A stretch of 64,000 bases of DNA from Streptomyces liliiviolaceus (GTDB lineage Bacteria; Actinomycetota; Actinomycetes; Streptomycetales; Streptomycetaceae): assembly GCF_018070025.1 (NCBI RefSeq), contig NZ_JAGPYQ010000001.1, positions 6,572,001 through 6,636,000 on the forward strand. Reading direction: 5' to 3'. Position numbers and translations under genes: made by a program. This document shows positions 7,643 through 16,006 of this stretch, in pieces (the first letter of the stretch is position 1; every line of letters starts with the position of its first letter). The notes beneath the pieces were generated by a model. The model made no database searches, had not been told where the DNA came from, and was given only the letters and a program-made list of their open reading frames with translations.

Positions 7643-8956
7643 ATGTCCGACCAGCAGCAGGCATCGGGAGAATCCTCCACCCGCGCAGCGGAGACCGGCA
7701 CTCCCGACGCCGACGCCGTCGCGGCCCAGCTCTCCGGCGCCGGCGCCTCGAAGCCCCCGACCGCCTCCACGTCCGAGGGCACCGACGCGGGAAAGGCAGC
7801 CGCGAGCGAACCGGAGGCCGGCGCCGACCCCGCGCCCTCCTCCACCCCCTCTGCCCCTGACGCCGACGCCGACGCCGAGAAGGCCGGGAGCGGCCCCGCG
7901 AAGGCCGGCAAGCCCGAGGCGGAGGCCGGAGCCAAGGGCGAAGCCGGAGCCAAGGCCGAACCCGAAGCCGAAGCCAAAACCGGTGAGAACGCGCAAGGCG
8001 CCACCGGGAGTTCCGAAGGCGAGGCGGCGAGCGGGAGCGGTACGCAGGCGGTCTCCGCCGCGGCCACCCGGGAGCAGCACGAGGCCGTCGCGATCGCCGC
8101 CATCGGCAAGAACACGGCTGTCTCCACCCGGAGCGCGGTCGGCACGCCCCGTAAGCCGGTGCTCGCCGGTGCCGCGCTGGCGGGCGCCATCCTCATCGCC
8201 GTACCGCTGCTGATCACGGTGACGGACAGGGACGAGGAGAGGAAGAACGTCGACAACACGGCCTCCGACACCGTCCTGAACGAGGCGGGCGGGCCGGCCG
8301 GCGTCTTCGAGACCCAGACCCCCTCCCCCTCGGAGTCCGAGCCGGAGAAGAAGAAGGAGAAGAAGGCGGCGCCCGTGGCCGCGCCGCCGGTCGCGGAGGA
8401 GGCCGCCGCACCCGCCCCGAAGCCGAGCCCTTCGCCGAGCAAGAAGAAGGCCGCCACGAAGAAGGCGCCGAGCACGTTGCCGGCCGTCATGACCAGGGTG
8501 CTCATCAAGAACAACACCAACGGCACCTGCGTGGACATCCCCGGCTTCAGCAGCGGCAGGGCGGACGGGCCGGTGACGCACGCGACGTGCAACAGCAACA
8601 CCGACGACAACCAGCTGTGGAACGTCGAGAAGCGGTACGACAAGGCCGGACCCGGCGGAGTACCGCTCTTCCAGATCCGCAACGTCATGGACAGCATGTG
8701 CCTGGACCTGCCCGGCTACAAGGGCGTCGGAGGTGCCACCAAGGTCACGGAGTTCCCGTGCAACGGCACCACGAACGACAACCAGTTGTGGTGGCTGGAC
8801 AAGCAGTCCGACGGCAGGTTCTGGATACGCAACGCCGCCAGCAACAACCAGTGCCTGGACTCCTACGCGAACGACGACTCCACGCGCGACCTGATCATCT
8901 GGCCCTGCGCCCCGGAGGGCCAGAACAACCACGAGTGGATCTTCACCCGTTCGTGA
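7643..8956 (+). CDS. Membrane-anchored ricin-B (beta-trefoil) lectin-like protein
   Basis: The protein has 437 residues. A GAGGAAAGG Shine-Dalgarno lies 11 bases before the ATG at 7643. Residues 1-150 are an Ala/Glu/Pro-rich cytoplasmic low-complexity region. A single membrane span (VLAGAALAGAILIAVPLLIT) follows near 175-195, then a Lys/Pro/Ser-rich wall-spanning linker. Residues about 285-437 form a ricin B domain with repeated C-hD-P and DNQLWW/NHEWIF (QxW-like) motifs. It is probably displayed outside the membrane to bind carbohydrate; no enzyme domain is present. The 3' end runs into a 15-bp tandem repeat. Confidence 0.85.
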   Translation: MSDQQQASGESSTRAAETGTPDADAVAAQLSGAGASKPPTASTSEGTDAGKAAASEPEAGADPAPSSTPSAPDADADAEKAGSGPAKAGKPEAEAGAKGEAGAKAEPEAEAKTGENAQGATGSSEGEAASGSGTQAVSAAATREQHEAVAIAAIGKNTAVSTRSAVGTPRKPVLAGAALAGAILIAVPLLITVTDRDEERKNVDNTASDTVLNEAGGPAGVFETQTPSPSESEPEKKKEKKAAPVAAPPVAEEAAAPAPKPSPSPSKKKAATKKAPSTLPAVMTRVLIKNNTNGTCVDIPGFSSGRADGPVTHATCNSNTDDNQLWNVEKRYDKAGPGGVPLFQIRNVMDSMCLDLPGYKGVGGATKVTEFPCNGTTNDNQLWWLDKQSDGRFWIRNAASNNQCLDSYANDDSTRDLIIWPCAPEGQNNHEWIFTRS

Positions 8957-9009
8957 CCGGACCGTTCATGACCCGACCGCTCGTGACCGGATCATTCATG
9001 AGCGGCCCG
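8950..9009. repeat. Four 15-bp tandem repeats overlapping a gene 3' end
   Basis: The units are ttcgtgaccggaccg, ttcatgacccgaccg, ctcgtgaccggatca and ttcatgagcggcccg. The first contains the lectin stop codon, and the array fills the gap to the convergent GNAT gene. Confidence 0.8.
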
Positions 9010-9014
9010 CGGGC

Positions 9015-9560
9015 TCATTCGGCAGGGACCGGCACGTACTTGTAGTAGATCGTGGTCGGGCGCAACTCGCCCGTCGGCGTCCTCGCGTAGTCGGGGATGA
9101 CGCCCGACCTGGTCCACCCGGCCGACCGGTAGAGCGACTCGGCCGGGCTGTCGGTCTCGGTGTCGAGGTGGAGCAGGGTCAGGCCCGCCTCGGCTGCCGC
9201 GCGTTCGGCCGCGGCGAGCAGCGAGCGCCCGAGGCCGCTCCCCCGCGCCTCCCGGTGCACCATCAGCTTCGCCACCTCGGCCCGGTGACGGCTGTTGGGC
9301 TTGTCCGCGAGGACGAGGCTCACCGTGCCCACGATCCTGCCATCCAGGTACGCGGCCCACACGGCGAGGGAGCCGGACGTGAGCGCGTCCGCCCGCCCTC
9401 GCCACCAGTCGACGGCCGTGGCGCGGTCGAGCGGGGCGAGGAAGCCGATCGAGGCGCCGCCGTCGACCGTGTCGGTCAGCAGCTCCGCCAACTCGTCCAC
9501 ATTGGACTGCAGTTGATGGGCCGTCAGCCGTACGCAGGTCACGGCGGCCATGGCGGTCAC
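9015..9560 (-). CDS. GNAT-family N-acetyltransferase
   Basis: This protein has 181 residues from a GTG at 9560, or 178 from an ATG at 9551. The GTG overlaps the upstream stop (GTGA) and is preferred. Acetyl-CoA motif A is VAKLMVHREARGSGLGRSLL (about 106-125), followed by LHLDTETDSPAESLYRSAGW, the usual motif B. The fold is similar to aminoglycoside/antibiotic acetyltransferase-like and general small-molecule GNATs. It is translated together with the XRE-cupin regulator, so that regulator probably controls it. Confidence 0.88.
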   Translation of the reverse strand: MTAMAAVTCVRLTAHQLQSNVDELAELLTDTVDGGASIGFLAPLDRATAVDWWRGRADALTSGSLAVWAAYLDGRIVGTVSLVLADKPNSRHRAEVAKLMVHREARGSGLGRSLLAAAERAAAEAGLTLLHLDTETDSPAESLYRSAGWTRSGVIPDYARTPTGELRPTTIYYKYVPVPAE

Positions 9561-10159
9561 GGCAGGACCACCGCCAGCGCGTAGCGCGCGTCCCGCGGTC
9601 CGGGGCACCGGAACCGCGTGGGCCCCCACACCCGCAACCGCAGACAGTCCCCGGGGTCGAGCCGGTGTTCGGCGTCCTGGACCGTGATGTCCAGCCGTCC
9701 GTCGAGGACCCAGATGTGCTGTTCCAGGCCGGGTACGGGCGGCCGGTCGTAGGCGATGTCGGCGCCCGCGGTGAGTCGTCCCTCGACGAGTTCGCCGCGC
9801 AGCCCCGCGTGCGGCGGGGACACCGAGCGGCGTACGAACCCGGCGGCCCGGTCCTCCCATACGGCCTGGTCGGCGGCCCGTACCAGCGGGACCGGTGCGA
9901 CCTCGGCCTCGACCTCGCTGAGGAGCTGCGACATGGTGCGGCCGTGGACGGCGCACAGGCGGTTCAGGAGCGAGGCCGTGGGGCTGGTCTCGGCGCGCTC
10001 GGCGCGTGACAGGGTCGAGCGGCTCACCCCGCTGCGCTCCGCCAACTCACCGAGCGACCAGCCCCGTTCGGCCCGCAGCTCGGCCAGCCGGGCGCCGAGC
10101 CGCACATCCACGGGGTCCGGCCGGTCGCCTTCGGGGGCGACACCTTCGTCTCGTCTCAC
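9557..10159 (-). CDS. XRE-family regulator with cupin domain
   Basis: This 200-residue protein has an N-terminal HTH_3 (about 20-78; LRAERGWSLGELAERSGVSR then STLSRAERAETSPTASLL). Its C-terminal cupin barrel (about 110-198) includes the HIWVLDGRLDITV and LDPGDCLRL blocks. Such regulators repress neighbouring genes and bind small ligands in the cupin. Directly upstream are two 19-bp direct repeats that are likely its operator. It is followed by the coupled GNAT gene. Confidence 0.88.
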   Translation of the reverse strand: MRRDEGVAPEGDRPDPVDVRLGARLAELRAERGWSLGELAERSGVSRSTLSRAERAETSPTASLLNRLCAVHGRTMSQLLSEVEAEVAPVPLVRAADQAVWEDRAAGFVRRSVSPPHAGLRGELVEGRLTAGADIAYDRPPVPGLEQHIWVLDGRLDITVQDAEHRLDPGDCLRLRVWGPTRFRCPGPRDARYALAVVLP

Positions 10160-10170
10160 ATCCGGAATGA

Positions 10171-10208
10171 TATCCCAGATTCGGGACGCTATCCCAGATG
10201 CGGGACGC
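10171..10208. promoter_or_regulatory. Two tandem 19-bp direct repeats, probable XRE operator
   Basis: TATCCCAGATTCGGGACGC and TATCCCAGATGCGGGACGC abut with one difference. Each holds the dyad TCCC-N6-GGGA. They start 12 bases upstream of the XRE start codon and extend into the last codons of the LysR gene. Confidence 0.65.
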
Positions 10209-11115
10209 CGGGTGCCTCTTCCGCCACCTCAGCCAGCGCTTCCAGCACCGGCAGGATCAGCGGGTGGGCCTCGGCTCCCCGGCGTACCGCGGCGAAGACC
10301 CGGCGGGTGGGGGCGACGCCGTCGACGGGGCGCACGACCACTCCCGCGAGGTCCATCCCCCGCAGGGCCGAGCGCGGCACGAGGGCGACGCCCGCGTCCG
10401 CCGACGCCAGCGCGACCACCGCCCGGAAGTCGTCCGAGGAGTGTTCGAGCCGGGGCTGGAAACCGGCGTGCTCGCAGGCCAGGACCACCACGTCGTGGCA
10501 GGGGTTCCCGGGGTACGGACCGATCCACGGATCCTTGGCCAGCTCGGCGAGCGGCACCTCCGTACGGTCGGCGAGGCGGTGGGTCTGGGGCACGACGGCG
10601 TCGAACGGTTCGGCGTACAGCGGGATGTGCGCGAGACGCGGGTCGTCGGCGTCCGGGGCGCCCCGGTACTCGACCGCGACCGCGACGTCCACCTGGCGGT
10701 CGAGCACCATCGGCAGGCTGGCGTCGCCCTCGGCGTCCTGGACGCGCAGCAGGATGCCGGGCGCCGTGCGGGCGAGGCGGGCCAGGGCGGGCGCGACGAC
10801 GAGGCCGATGCCGGTCGCGAAGGAGGCGACACTGACCGTGCCGGCCGAACCCGAGCTGTACGCGGCCAGCTCCGCCTCGGCCCGCTCCAGCTGCGCGAGG
10901 ACGGCGTTGGTGTGGCCGAGCAGGATCTCACCGGCCGGGGTCAGCCGTACGCCCCGGGCGCCGCGCTCCACCAGACGGTGTCCCGTCTCCTGCTCCAGGG
11001 CGGTCAGCTGCTGGGACACCGCGGAGGGCGTGAGGTAGAGCGCGGCGGCGGCCGCCGTCACCGTCCGGTGGTCCGCCACCGCCCGGAGAATGTGGAGCCG
11101 CCGCGCTTCGATCAT
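10189..11115 (-). CDS. LysR-family transcriptional regulator
   Basis: This 308-residue protein starts at the ATG at 11115. The N-terminal winged helix reads LHILRAVADHRTVTAAAAAL then YLTPSAVSQQLTALEQETGH, and a type 2 periplasmic-binding-like effector domain fills residues 90-300. It follows kbl by 31 bases on the same strand, so it could be co-transcribed with tdh-kbl and may sense a threonine/glycine metabolite; that link is inferred only. Its last codons overlap the XRE operator repeats. Confidence 0.9.
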   Translation of the reverse strand: MIEARRLHILRAVADHRTVTAAAAALYLTPSAVSQQLTALEQETGHRLVERGARGVRLTPAGEILLGHTNAVLAQLERAEAELAAYSSGSAGTVSVASFATGIGLVVAPALARLARTAPGILLRVQDAEGDASLPMVLDRQVDVAVAVEYRGAPDADDPRLAHIPLYAEPFDAVVPQTHRLADRTEVPLAELAKDPWIGPYPGNPCHDVVVLACEHAGFQPRLEHSSDDFRAVVALASADAGVALVPRSALRGMDLAGVVVRPVDGVAPTRRVFAAVRRGAEAHPLILPVLEALAEVAEEAPGVPHLG

Positions 11116-11146
11116 GCGGCAGATTCTCTCAGCACTTCGGGGAGGG

Positions 11147-12352
11147 TCAGGCGGCGTCCCCCGCCAGCTGGGCACGGGCCGCCACGAAGGCGTCCACCGC
11201 GCGGTTCACGTCCTCGGTGGAGTGCGCGGCGGACAGCTGGACGCGGATGCGCGCCTTGTCCTGCGGGACCACGGGGTACGAGAAGCCGATCACGTACACC
11301 CCGCGTTCGAGCAGCAGCTCCGCCATCCGGCCGGCGACGGTCGCGTCCCCGATCATCACCGGGGCGATGGCGTGGTCGCCGGGGAGGATGTCGAAGCCCT
11401 CCTCGGCCATCCGGGAGCGGAACAGCGCGGTGTTCGCGGCGAGCCGCTCGCGCAGGTCGTCGGCCGCCTCCAGCAGGTCGAGGACCTTGAGCGAGGCGGC
11501 GGCGATCACCGGGGCCAGGGTGTTCGAGAAGAGGTACGGGCGCGACCGCTGGCGCAGCAGCGCGACGATCTCGGCGCGGGCGGCGACGTAACCGCCGGAC
11601 GCGCCGCCGAGGGCCTTGCCGAGGGTGCCCGTGATGATGTCGACGCGGTCCATGACGCCGTGCAGTTCGGGGGTGCCCCGGCCGCCGGGACCGACGAAGC
11701 CGACGGCGTGCGAGTCGTCGACCATGACCATCGCGTCGTAGCGGTCGGCGAGGTCGCAGATCTCGCGCAGCGGGGCCACGTACCCGTCCATGGAGAAGAC
11801 GCCGTCGGTGACGATCAGCCTGCGGCGGGCGCCCGCGGCCTCCTTCAGCTGCTGCTCCAGGTCGGCGAGGTCGCGGTTCGCGTAGCGGAACCGGCGGGCT
11901 TTGGAGAGCCGGATGCCGTCGATGATCGACGCGTGGTTGAGGGCGTCGGAGATCACCGCGTCCTCCGCGCCGAGCAGGGTCTCGAACACCCCGCCGTTGG
12001 CGTCGAAGCACGACGAGTAGAGGATGGTGTCCTCCTGGCCGAGGAACGCGGACAGCCGCCCCTCCAGCTCCTTGTGCACCTCCTGCGTACCGCAGATGAA
12101 GCGCACGGACGCCATGCCGTAGCCCCAGCGGTCGAGCGCGTCGTGGGCGGCGGCGACGACCTCCGGGTGGTCGGCGAGACCGAGGTAGTTGTTGGCACAG
12201 AAGTTGAGGACCTCACCGGGGCGGCCGCCCGAGGTGACGGTCACGGTGGCGGACTGCGGGGTGCCGATGACGCGCTCGGGCTTGTGCAGGCCCGCGGCGC
12301 GGATCTCGTCGAGGGTGGTGCGGAGGTCGTCGCGTACGGAGTCGAACATCAT
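11147..12352 (-). CDS. kbl: 2-amino-3-ketobutyrate coenzyme A ligase
   Basis: This 401-residue PLP enzyme of the alpha-oxoamine synthase family splits 2-amino-3-ketobutyrate with CoA into glycine and acetyl-Co[48 protein letters not shown] and GTLGKALGG (PLP-binding Lys) are all present, and the length matches the family. The upstream tdh makes its unstable substrate, so the pair converts threonine to glycine and acetyl-CoA in the cytoplasm. The 122-base gap to tdh is filled with short repeats. Confidence 0.95.
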   Translation of the reverse strand: MMFDSVRDDLRTTLDEIRAAGLHKPERVIGTPQSATVTVTSGGRPGEVLNFCANNYLGLADHPEVVAAAHDALDRWGYGMASVRFICGTQEVHKELEGRLSAFLGQEDTILYSSCFDANGGVFETLLGAEDAVISDALNHASIIDGIRLSKARRFRYANRDLADLEQQLKEAAGARRRLIVTDGVFSMDGYVAPLREICDLADRYDAMVMVDDSHAVGFVGPGGRGTPELHGVMDRVDIITGTLGKALGGASGGYVAARAEIVALLRQRSRPYLFSNTLAPVIAAASLKVLDLLEAADDLRERLAANTALFRSRMAEEGFDILPGDHAIAPVMIGDATVAGRMAELLLERGVYVIGFSYPVVPQDKARIRVQLSAAHSTEDVNRAVDAFVAARAQLAGDAA

Positions 12353-12474
12353 CAGTCCTTACGGGGTCCGGAGTCCTTGGGGAGTCCAGGTGGGTCCAGG
12401 TCCTTGGGGGGCCGTGTCCTTGGCGGGTCCAGGTCCTTTGCGAGGGAGGCCAGGTCCTTACAGAGTCCAGGTCC
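12353..12474. repeat. Degenerate tandem repeats between tdh and kbl
   Basis: Units based on aggtccttacagagtcc recur throughout (17-18 base period, drifting). The two copies next to tdh are nearly identical. The gap holds no clear promoter or coding pattern. Confidence 0.7.
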
Positions 12475-13503
12475 TTACAGGGTCCAGTCGAGGATGACCT
12501 TGCCGCCGCGACCGCTCGCGGCGTCCTCGAAGGCCGCCTCGAAGTCGCGATGGCCGTAGCGGCCGGTGATGACCGGCGCGAGGTCGAGGCCGCCTTCGAG
12601 GAGGACCGACATCGCGTACCAGGTCTCGAACATCTCGCGGCCGTAGATGCCCTTGATCGTGATCATGGAGGTGACGATCCGGGACCAGTCGACGGCGAAC
12701 TCCTCGGACGGCAGCCCGAGCATGGCGATCTTTCCGCCGTGCGTCATGTTGGCGAGCATGTCCCGCATCGCGACCGGGTTGCCGGACATCTCCAGGCCCA
12801 CGTCGAACCCCTCGCGCAGGCCGAGGGCTCGCTGTCCTTCGGCGCTGCCCGACCCGGCGACGTTCAGCGCGAGGCTGACACCGATCTTGCGGGCCAGCTC
12901 AAGGCGGTCCTCGCTGACATCCGTGACCACGACGTGCCGAGCACCCGCGTGCTTGGCGACGGCGGCGGCCATCAGCCCGATGGGGCCCGCCCCGGTGATC
13001 AGCACGTCCTCCCCCACCAGCGGGAACGACAGCGCGGTGTGCACGGCGTTGCCGAACGGGTCGAAGATCGCCGCGATGTCGAGGTCGACGGGGACGCGGT
13101 GCACCCAGACGTTGGACGCGGGCAGCGCCACGTACTCGGCGAACGCGCCGTCGCGGCCGACCCCGAGGCCCACCGTCGCACGGCACAGATGGCGCCGGCC
13201 GGCCTGGCAGTTGCGGCACTTCCCGCAGACCAGGTGGCCCTCGCCGCTGACCCGGTCGCCCACCGCGATCTCGCCGACGTCACGGCCCGTCTCCACGACC
13301 TCCCCGACGAACTCGTGGCCGAGCACGAGCGGCGCCTGGATCGTCTGCTGCGCCCAGCCGTCCCAGTTGCGGATGTGCAGGTCGGTGCCGCAGATCCCGG
13401 TCCGCAGGACCCTGATCAGCACATCGCCGGGGCCGACGACCGGCTCCGGTACGTCCATGAGCCGCAGCCCGGGCTCCGCCTTCTCCTTGACCAGCGCCTT
13501 CAA
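12475..13503 (-). CDS. tdh: L-threonine 3-dehydrogenase
   Basis: This 342-residue zinc alcohol dehydrogenase oxidizes threonine to 2-amino-3-ketobutyrate with [11 protein letters not shown] carries the catalytic Cys, GHEFVG the His-Glu pair, and [15 protein letters not shown] the structural-zinc cysteines. [17 protein letters not shown] is the nucleotide-binding loop. The TTG at 13503 is chosen as start because it gives the usual N-terminus ([20 protein letters not shown]) and length; GGGAG lies 5 bases before it. Upstream in-frame codons are not family-like. It acts with kbl. Confidence 0.93.
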   Translation of the reverse strand: MKALVKEKAEPGLRLMDVPEPVVGPGDVLIRVLRTGICGTDLHIRNWDGWAQQTIQAPLVLGHEFVGEVVETGRDVGEIAVGDRVSGEGHLVCGKCRNCQAGRRHLCRATVGLGVGRDGAFAEYVALPASNVWVHRVPVDLDIAAIFDPFGNAVHTALSFPLVGEDVLITGAGPIGLMAAAVAKHAGARHVVVTDVSEDRLELARKIGVSLALNVAGSGSAEGQRALGLREGFDVGLEMSGNPVAMRDMLANMTHGGKIAMLGLPSEEFAVDWSRIVTSMITIKGIYGREMFETWYAMSVLLEGGLDLAPVITGRYGHRDFEAAFEDAASGRGGKVILDWTL

Positions 13504-13770
13504 CGGGGCTCCCGTGCGTGAGGTCCCGGATCCAGGCATGCCGAAGGACACCCGCACCGGGGAGAGGAGTGGATTCGAGCAGCAATCTGCCGTACATCGG
13601 CACCCCGGGTCCATCGAGGTTTTCTTAACCTCTGCCGCAGCTTTCCTTCACACCGTCGGCCTTCCATTGACCTTTCGGCGGCCACCGCCGGCCGTATCCC
13701 TCTTCGGAGAACAGGCGCATGACGTCACGGATGGGCGCGGGCGTACGCGTGACTGCGGGCCGGGTCCCGG
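13504..13770. other. Intergenic region upstream of tdh and downstream of the conservon
   Basis: This 267-base gap should hold the tdh promoter (minus strand) and the conservon terminator. An AT-richer patch (ttttcttaacc, 13620-13630) may mark the promoter. A weak GGTCCC/GGGACC dyad lies near 13762. Nothing firmer can be called. Confidence 0.35.
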
Positions 13771-14535
13771 TCAGGGACCGCCCTCCCTCAACTCGATCTG
13801 CTCGACCAGTTCCGCCGCCATCGCCTTGATGGTGTCCAGGCCGGACCTCCCCCACGGCCTGGGCTCGACATCGGTGACGCACACCGTGCCGAGCGCGATA
13901 CCCGTACGGTCGAGCAGAGGGGCACCCAGGTAGGAGCGGATGCCGTACTCATCGACGACCGGATTGCCCGCGAAGCGTGGGTAGTCGCGGACGTCCTCCA
14001 GGACCAGCGCCTTGTGGCGGACCACCACATGGGGGCAGAACCCATAGTCGCGGGCCATATGGCGGCCGGGACCGATGGAGGGCGGGGCCGAGCGGCTGAG
14101 GTCGGCGTCGCCGCGGATCGTGTCACCGCCACCGCCACCGCCGCTGCCGCTGCCGCTGCCGCTGCCGCTGCCACGGTCGCTGCTGATGCCGGTGCCGGTG
14201 CCGGTGGCCATGGCGTCGTGACGGGTGTCGGGGAGCGGGGCATGCGGGGCCCGGGCGTGTGAGGGCTGAACATGTGAGGCCTGGACATGTGAGGGCTGAA
14301 CATGTGGGGGCTGAACATGCAGGCCCGCGAAGAACTGGCGTTCCTCGCCGACGAAGTTGACCATCGCGTACGGCGCCCCGGCCAGCTCGGCCAGCCGCCG
14401 CGCGAACGCGTCGAGGGCCGGTTCCGCGCGCTCCCCCAGGCCCAGCGCCCGCAGCCGGCACGTCCGGGCTGGTGCCTCCTTGTCCTCGGGCGTGAGCAGC
14501 AGCCGACCGGCCGGACGCGACGGGTCGTAGCTCAT
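13771..14535 (-). CDS. GAF-domain protein of the conservon, with low-complexity insertion
   Basis: This 254-residue protein starts with an ATG overlapping the GTPase stop (ATGA). A GAF domain is recognisable in two parts: residues 40-72 (LAGAPYAMVNFVGEERQFFA) and 161-250 (ARDYGFCPHVVVRHKALVLE, then SYLGAPLLDRTGIALGTVCV). Between them, about 85 residues of low complexity interrupt the fold: a five-residue His repeat (HVQPx) and a Ser-Gly/Gly run. GAF proteins close several Streptomyces conservons, where they are thought to sense small molecules for the membrane complex. The insert looks like a DNA-level repeat expansion. Confidence 0.82.
   Translation of the reverse strand: MSYDPSRPAGRLLLTPEDKEAPARTCRLRALGLGERAEPALDAFARRLAELAGAPYAMVNFVGEERQFFAGLHVQPPHVQPSHVQASHVQPSHARAPHAPLPDTRHDAMATGTGTGISSDRGSGSGSGSGSGGGGGGDTIRGDADLSRSAPPSIGPGRHMARDYGFCPHVVVRHKALVLEDVRDYPRFAGNPVVDEYGIRSYLGAPLLDRTGIALGTVCVTDVEPRPWGRSGLDTIKAMAAELVEQIELREGGP
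14257..14320. repeat. 15-bp tandem repeat inside the GAF gene
   Basis: Four units of the type atgtgagggctgaac are tandem (14257-14316) plus a partial fifth. Read on the minus strand they encode HVQPx pentapeptides. Confidence 0.85.
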
Positions 14536-15131
14536 GTGTGTGCTCCGTGGCTCGGGGCGCGCGTGGGTGCGTGGGCGAGCAGATGGCGGACCAGGGTGAG
14601 CAGGGTCTGCACTCCCGAACTGGAGATCCGCGCGTCGCAGCGGACGACCGGCACGCCCGGGTCGAGGTCGATGGCCGCGCGCACCTCCTCCGGGTCGTAG
14701 CGGAAGCCGCCGTCGAACTCGTTGACGGCGACGATGAAGCCGAGACCGCGCTGTTCGAAGAAGTCCACGGCGGCGAAGCAGTCCTCCAGGCGGCGGGTGT
14801 CGGCGAGGACGACCGCGCCGAGCGCGCCTTCGGAGAGCTCGTCCCACATGAACCAGAACCGTTCCTGTCCGGGCGTGCCGAACAGGTACAGCACATGTTC
14901 CGCGTCGAGGGTGATGCGCCCGAAGTCCATCGCGACGGTCGTCTCGACCTTGTTCTCGATGCCGTCGAGGTTGTCGGTCGCGGCGCTGACCGTGGTCAGC
15001 AGTTCCTCCGTGCTGAGCGGCGCGATCTCGCTCACCGCGCCGACGAAGGTGGTCTTGCCCACCCCGAAGCCTCCCGCCACCAGGATCTTCAACGCGGTGG
15101 GGAAAGGGTCAGAGCTGTCGTCGTAGTCCAT
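14532..15131 (-). CDS. cvnD: Conservon GTPase (CvnD-like)
   Basis: This 199-residue small GTPase of the MglA/CvnD type has the P-loop GGFGVGKTTFVGAVSE (about 20-35), a T-containing switch (VETTVAMDFG) and GTPGQERFWFMW for the DxxG region (here GTPGQ). NEFD near residue 140 takes the place of NKxD. It follows cvnC with a 23-base overlap and ends within the start of the GAF gene. In conservons it forms a membrane-associated complex with the kinase-like and Roadblock proteins, often described as G-protein-like signalling. Confidence 0.92.
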   Translation of the reverse strand: MDYDDSSDPFPTALKILVAGGFGVGKTTFVGAVSEIAPLSTEELLTTVSAATDNLDGIENKVETTVAMDFGRITLDAEHVLYLFGTPGQERFWFMWDELSEGALGAVVLADTRRLEDCFAAVDFFEQRGLGFIVAVNEFDGGFRYDPEEVRAAIDLDPGVPVVRCDARISSSGVQTLLTLVRHLLAHAPTRAPSHGAHT

Positions 15132-15480
15132 CGAGCACTGCCTCCAGAAGAGACCGGTCAGTGGGGTTGTGGTGGAACGTCGGGGGCTTCATGGACAGCG
15201 CCCCGCAGTCGACGAGGTCGGAGAGCAACACCTTGGTCACTGCTGCCGGCAGCTTCAGATGCGCGGCGACCTCGGCCACCGAGACGGGGTCCCGGCACAG
15301 TTCGAGCGCCTGGGCGTGCTCGGGGCCGAGATAGCCGAGGGGGGTGACGCCGGTGGCCATCACCTGGGACAGGAGGTCGAGCGCGGTGCTCGGCCGGGTC
15401 CTGCCGTTGCTCACCTGGTAGGGCCGCACCAGGCGGCCGGCCGCGCCGTCGAGCCAGGGACCGTCGCCGGCCGCGGCCAC
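15109..15480 (-). CDS. cvnC: DUF742 protein (CvnC-like)
   Basis: This protein has 123 residues from the GTG at 15480; a TTG at 15486 that overlaps the upstream stop (TTGA) would add two. GRLVRPYQVSNGRTRP and the winged-helix-like PVSVAEVAAHLKLPAAVTKV followed by LLSDLVDCGAL are the DUF742 signature. It is the third gene of the conservon, between Roadblock and GTPase genes, and overlaps the latter by 23 bases. It probably acts as an adaptor in the complex. Confidence 0.92.
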   Translation of the reverse strand: MAAAGDGPWLDGAAGRLVRPYQVSNGRTRPSTALDLLSQVMATGVTPLGYLGPEHAQALELCRDPVSVAEVAAHLKLPAAVTKVLLSDLVDCGALSMKPPTFHHNPTDRSLLEAVLDGLRRQL

Positions 15481-15482
15481 GT

Positions 15483-15917
15483 TCAAGGCCTCATCGCCGA
15501 CGGTTCGACACTGTGCTGCCGCGGCGCGGTCATCAGGTACGGGCGGACGCTCTTGACCAGCATCGCCATCTCGTAGCCGAGTACGGCCGCGTCCGCGTCG
15601 CGCCCGGCCAGCACGGCCAGACAGGTGCCGGAACCCGCGGTGGACACGAACAGCAGCGTGGAGTCCAGTTCGACGACGACCTGGCGCACGTCGCCGCCGT
15701 CGCCGAACCGGACGCCCGCGCTGCGTCCGAGGGAGTAGAGCCCGGAGGCCAGGGCGGCCATGTGGTCGGCGCTGTCGGGATCGAGTCCGTGCACCGACTT
15801 CACGAGGCCGTCGCAGGAGAGCAGCACCGCGCTCCTGGTGTGCGGTACGCGCTGTACGAGGCCGCTCATCAGCCAGTCGAGATCGGATGCATGGCCGGTC
15901 GGCGCATCGCTCGCCAT
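15483..15917 (-). CDS. cvnB: Roadblock/LC7-domain protein (CvnB-like)
   Basis: This 144-residue protein starts at the ATG at 15917 (MASDAPTGHASDLDWLMSGL). The Roadblock fold is visible from LDWLMSGLVQRVPHTRSAVL through the hydrophobic strand VVVELDSTLLFVSTAGSG to the last helix EMAMLVKSVRPYL. Such proteins act as GAP-like partners of small GTPases, here probably CvnD. The 89-base gap to cvnA contains an AT-richer stretch but no clear promoter. Confidence 0.92.
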   Translation of the reverse strand: MASDAPTGHASDLDWLMSGLVQRVPHTRSAVLLSCDGLVKSVHGLDPDSADHMAALASGLYSLGRSAGVRFGDGGDVRQVVVELDSTLLFVSTAGSGTCLAVLAGRDADAAVLGYEMAMLVKSVRPYLMTAPRQHSVEPSAMRP

Positions 15918-16006
15918 GGGGGATCGACTCCTTGTAATACGAAGGTCTTCGGGAGCGGAGGTGTGGGTGGGGGTGGAGGTGGGAGGGGAAGCGGGGGCTG
16001 CGTGGT

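Noticed and set aside
12353..12474. Riboswitch or attenuator between tdh and kbl
   Set aside because: The sequence is explained by degenerate 17-18-bp tandem repeats; no conserved aptamer strings were seen.
14126..14176. Possible CRISPR-like short repeats (ccgctgccgctg...)
   Set aside because: They are simple in-frame trinucleotide/hexanucleotide runs encoding Ser-Gly and Gly inside the GAF gene, with no spacers.
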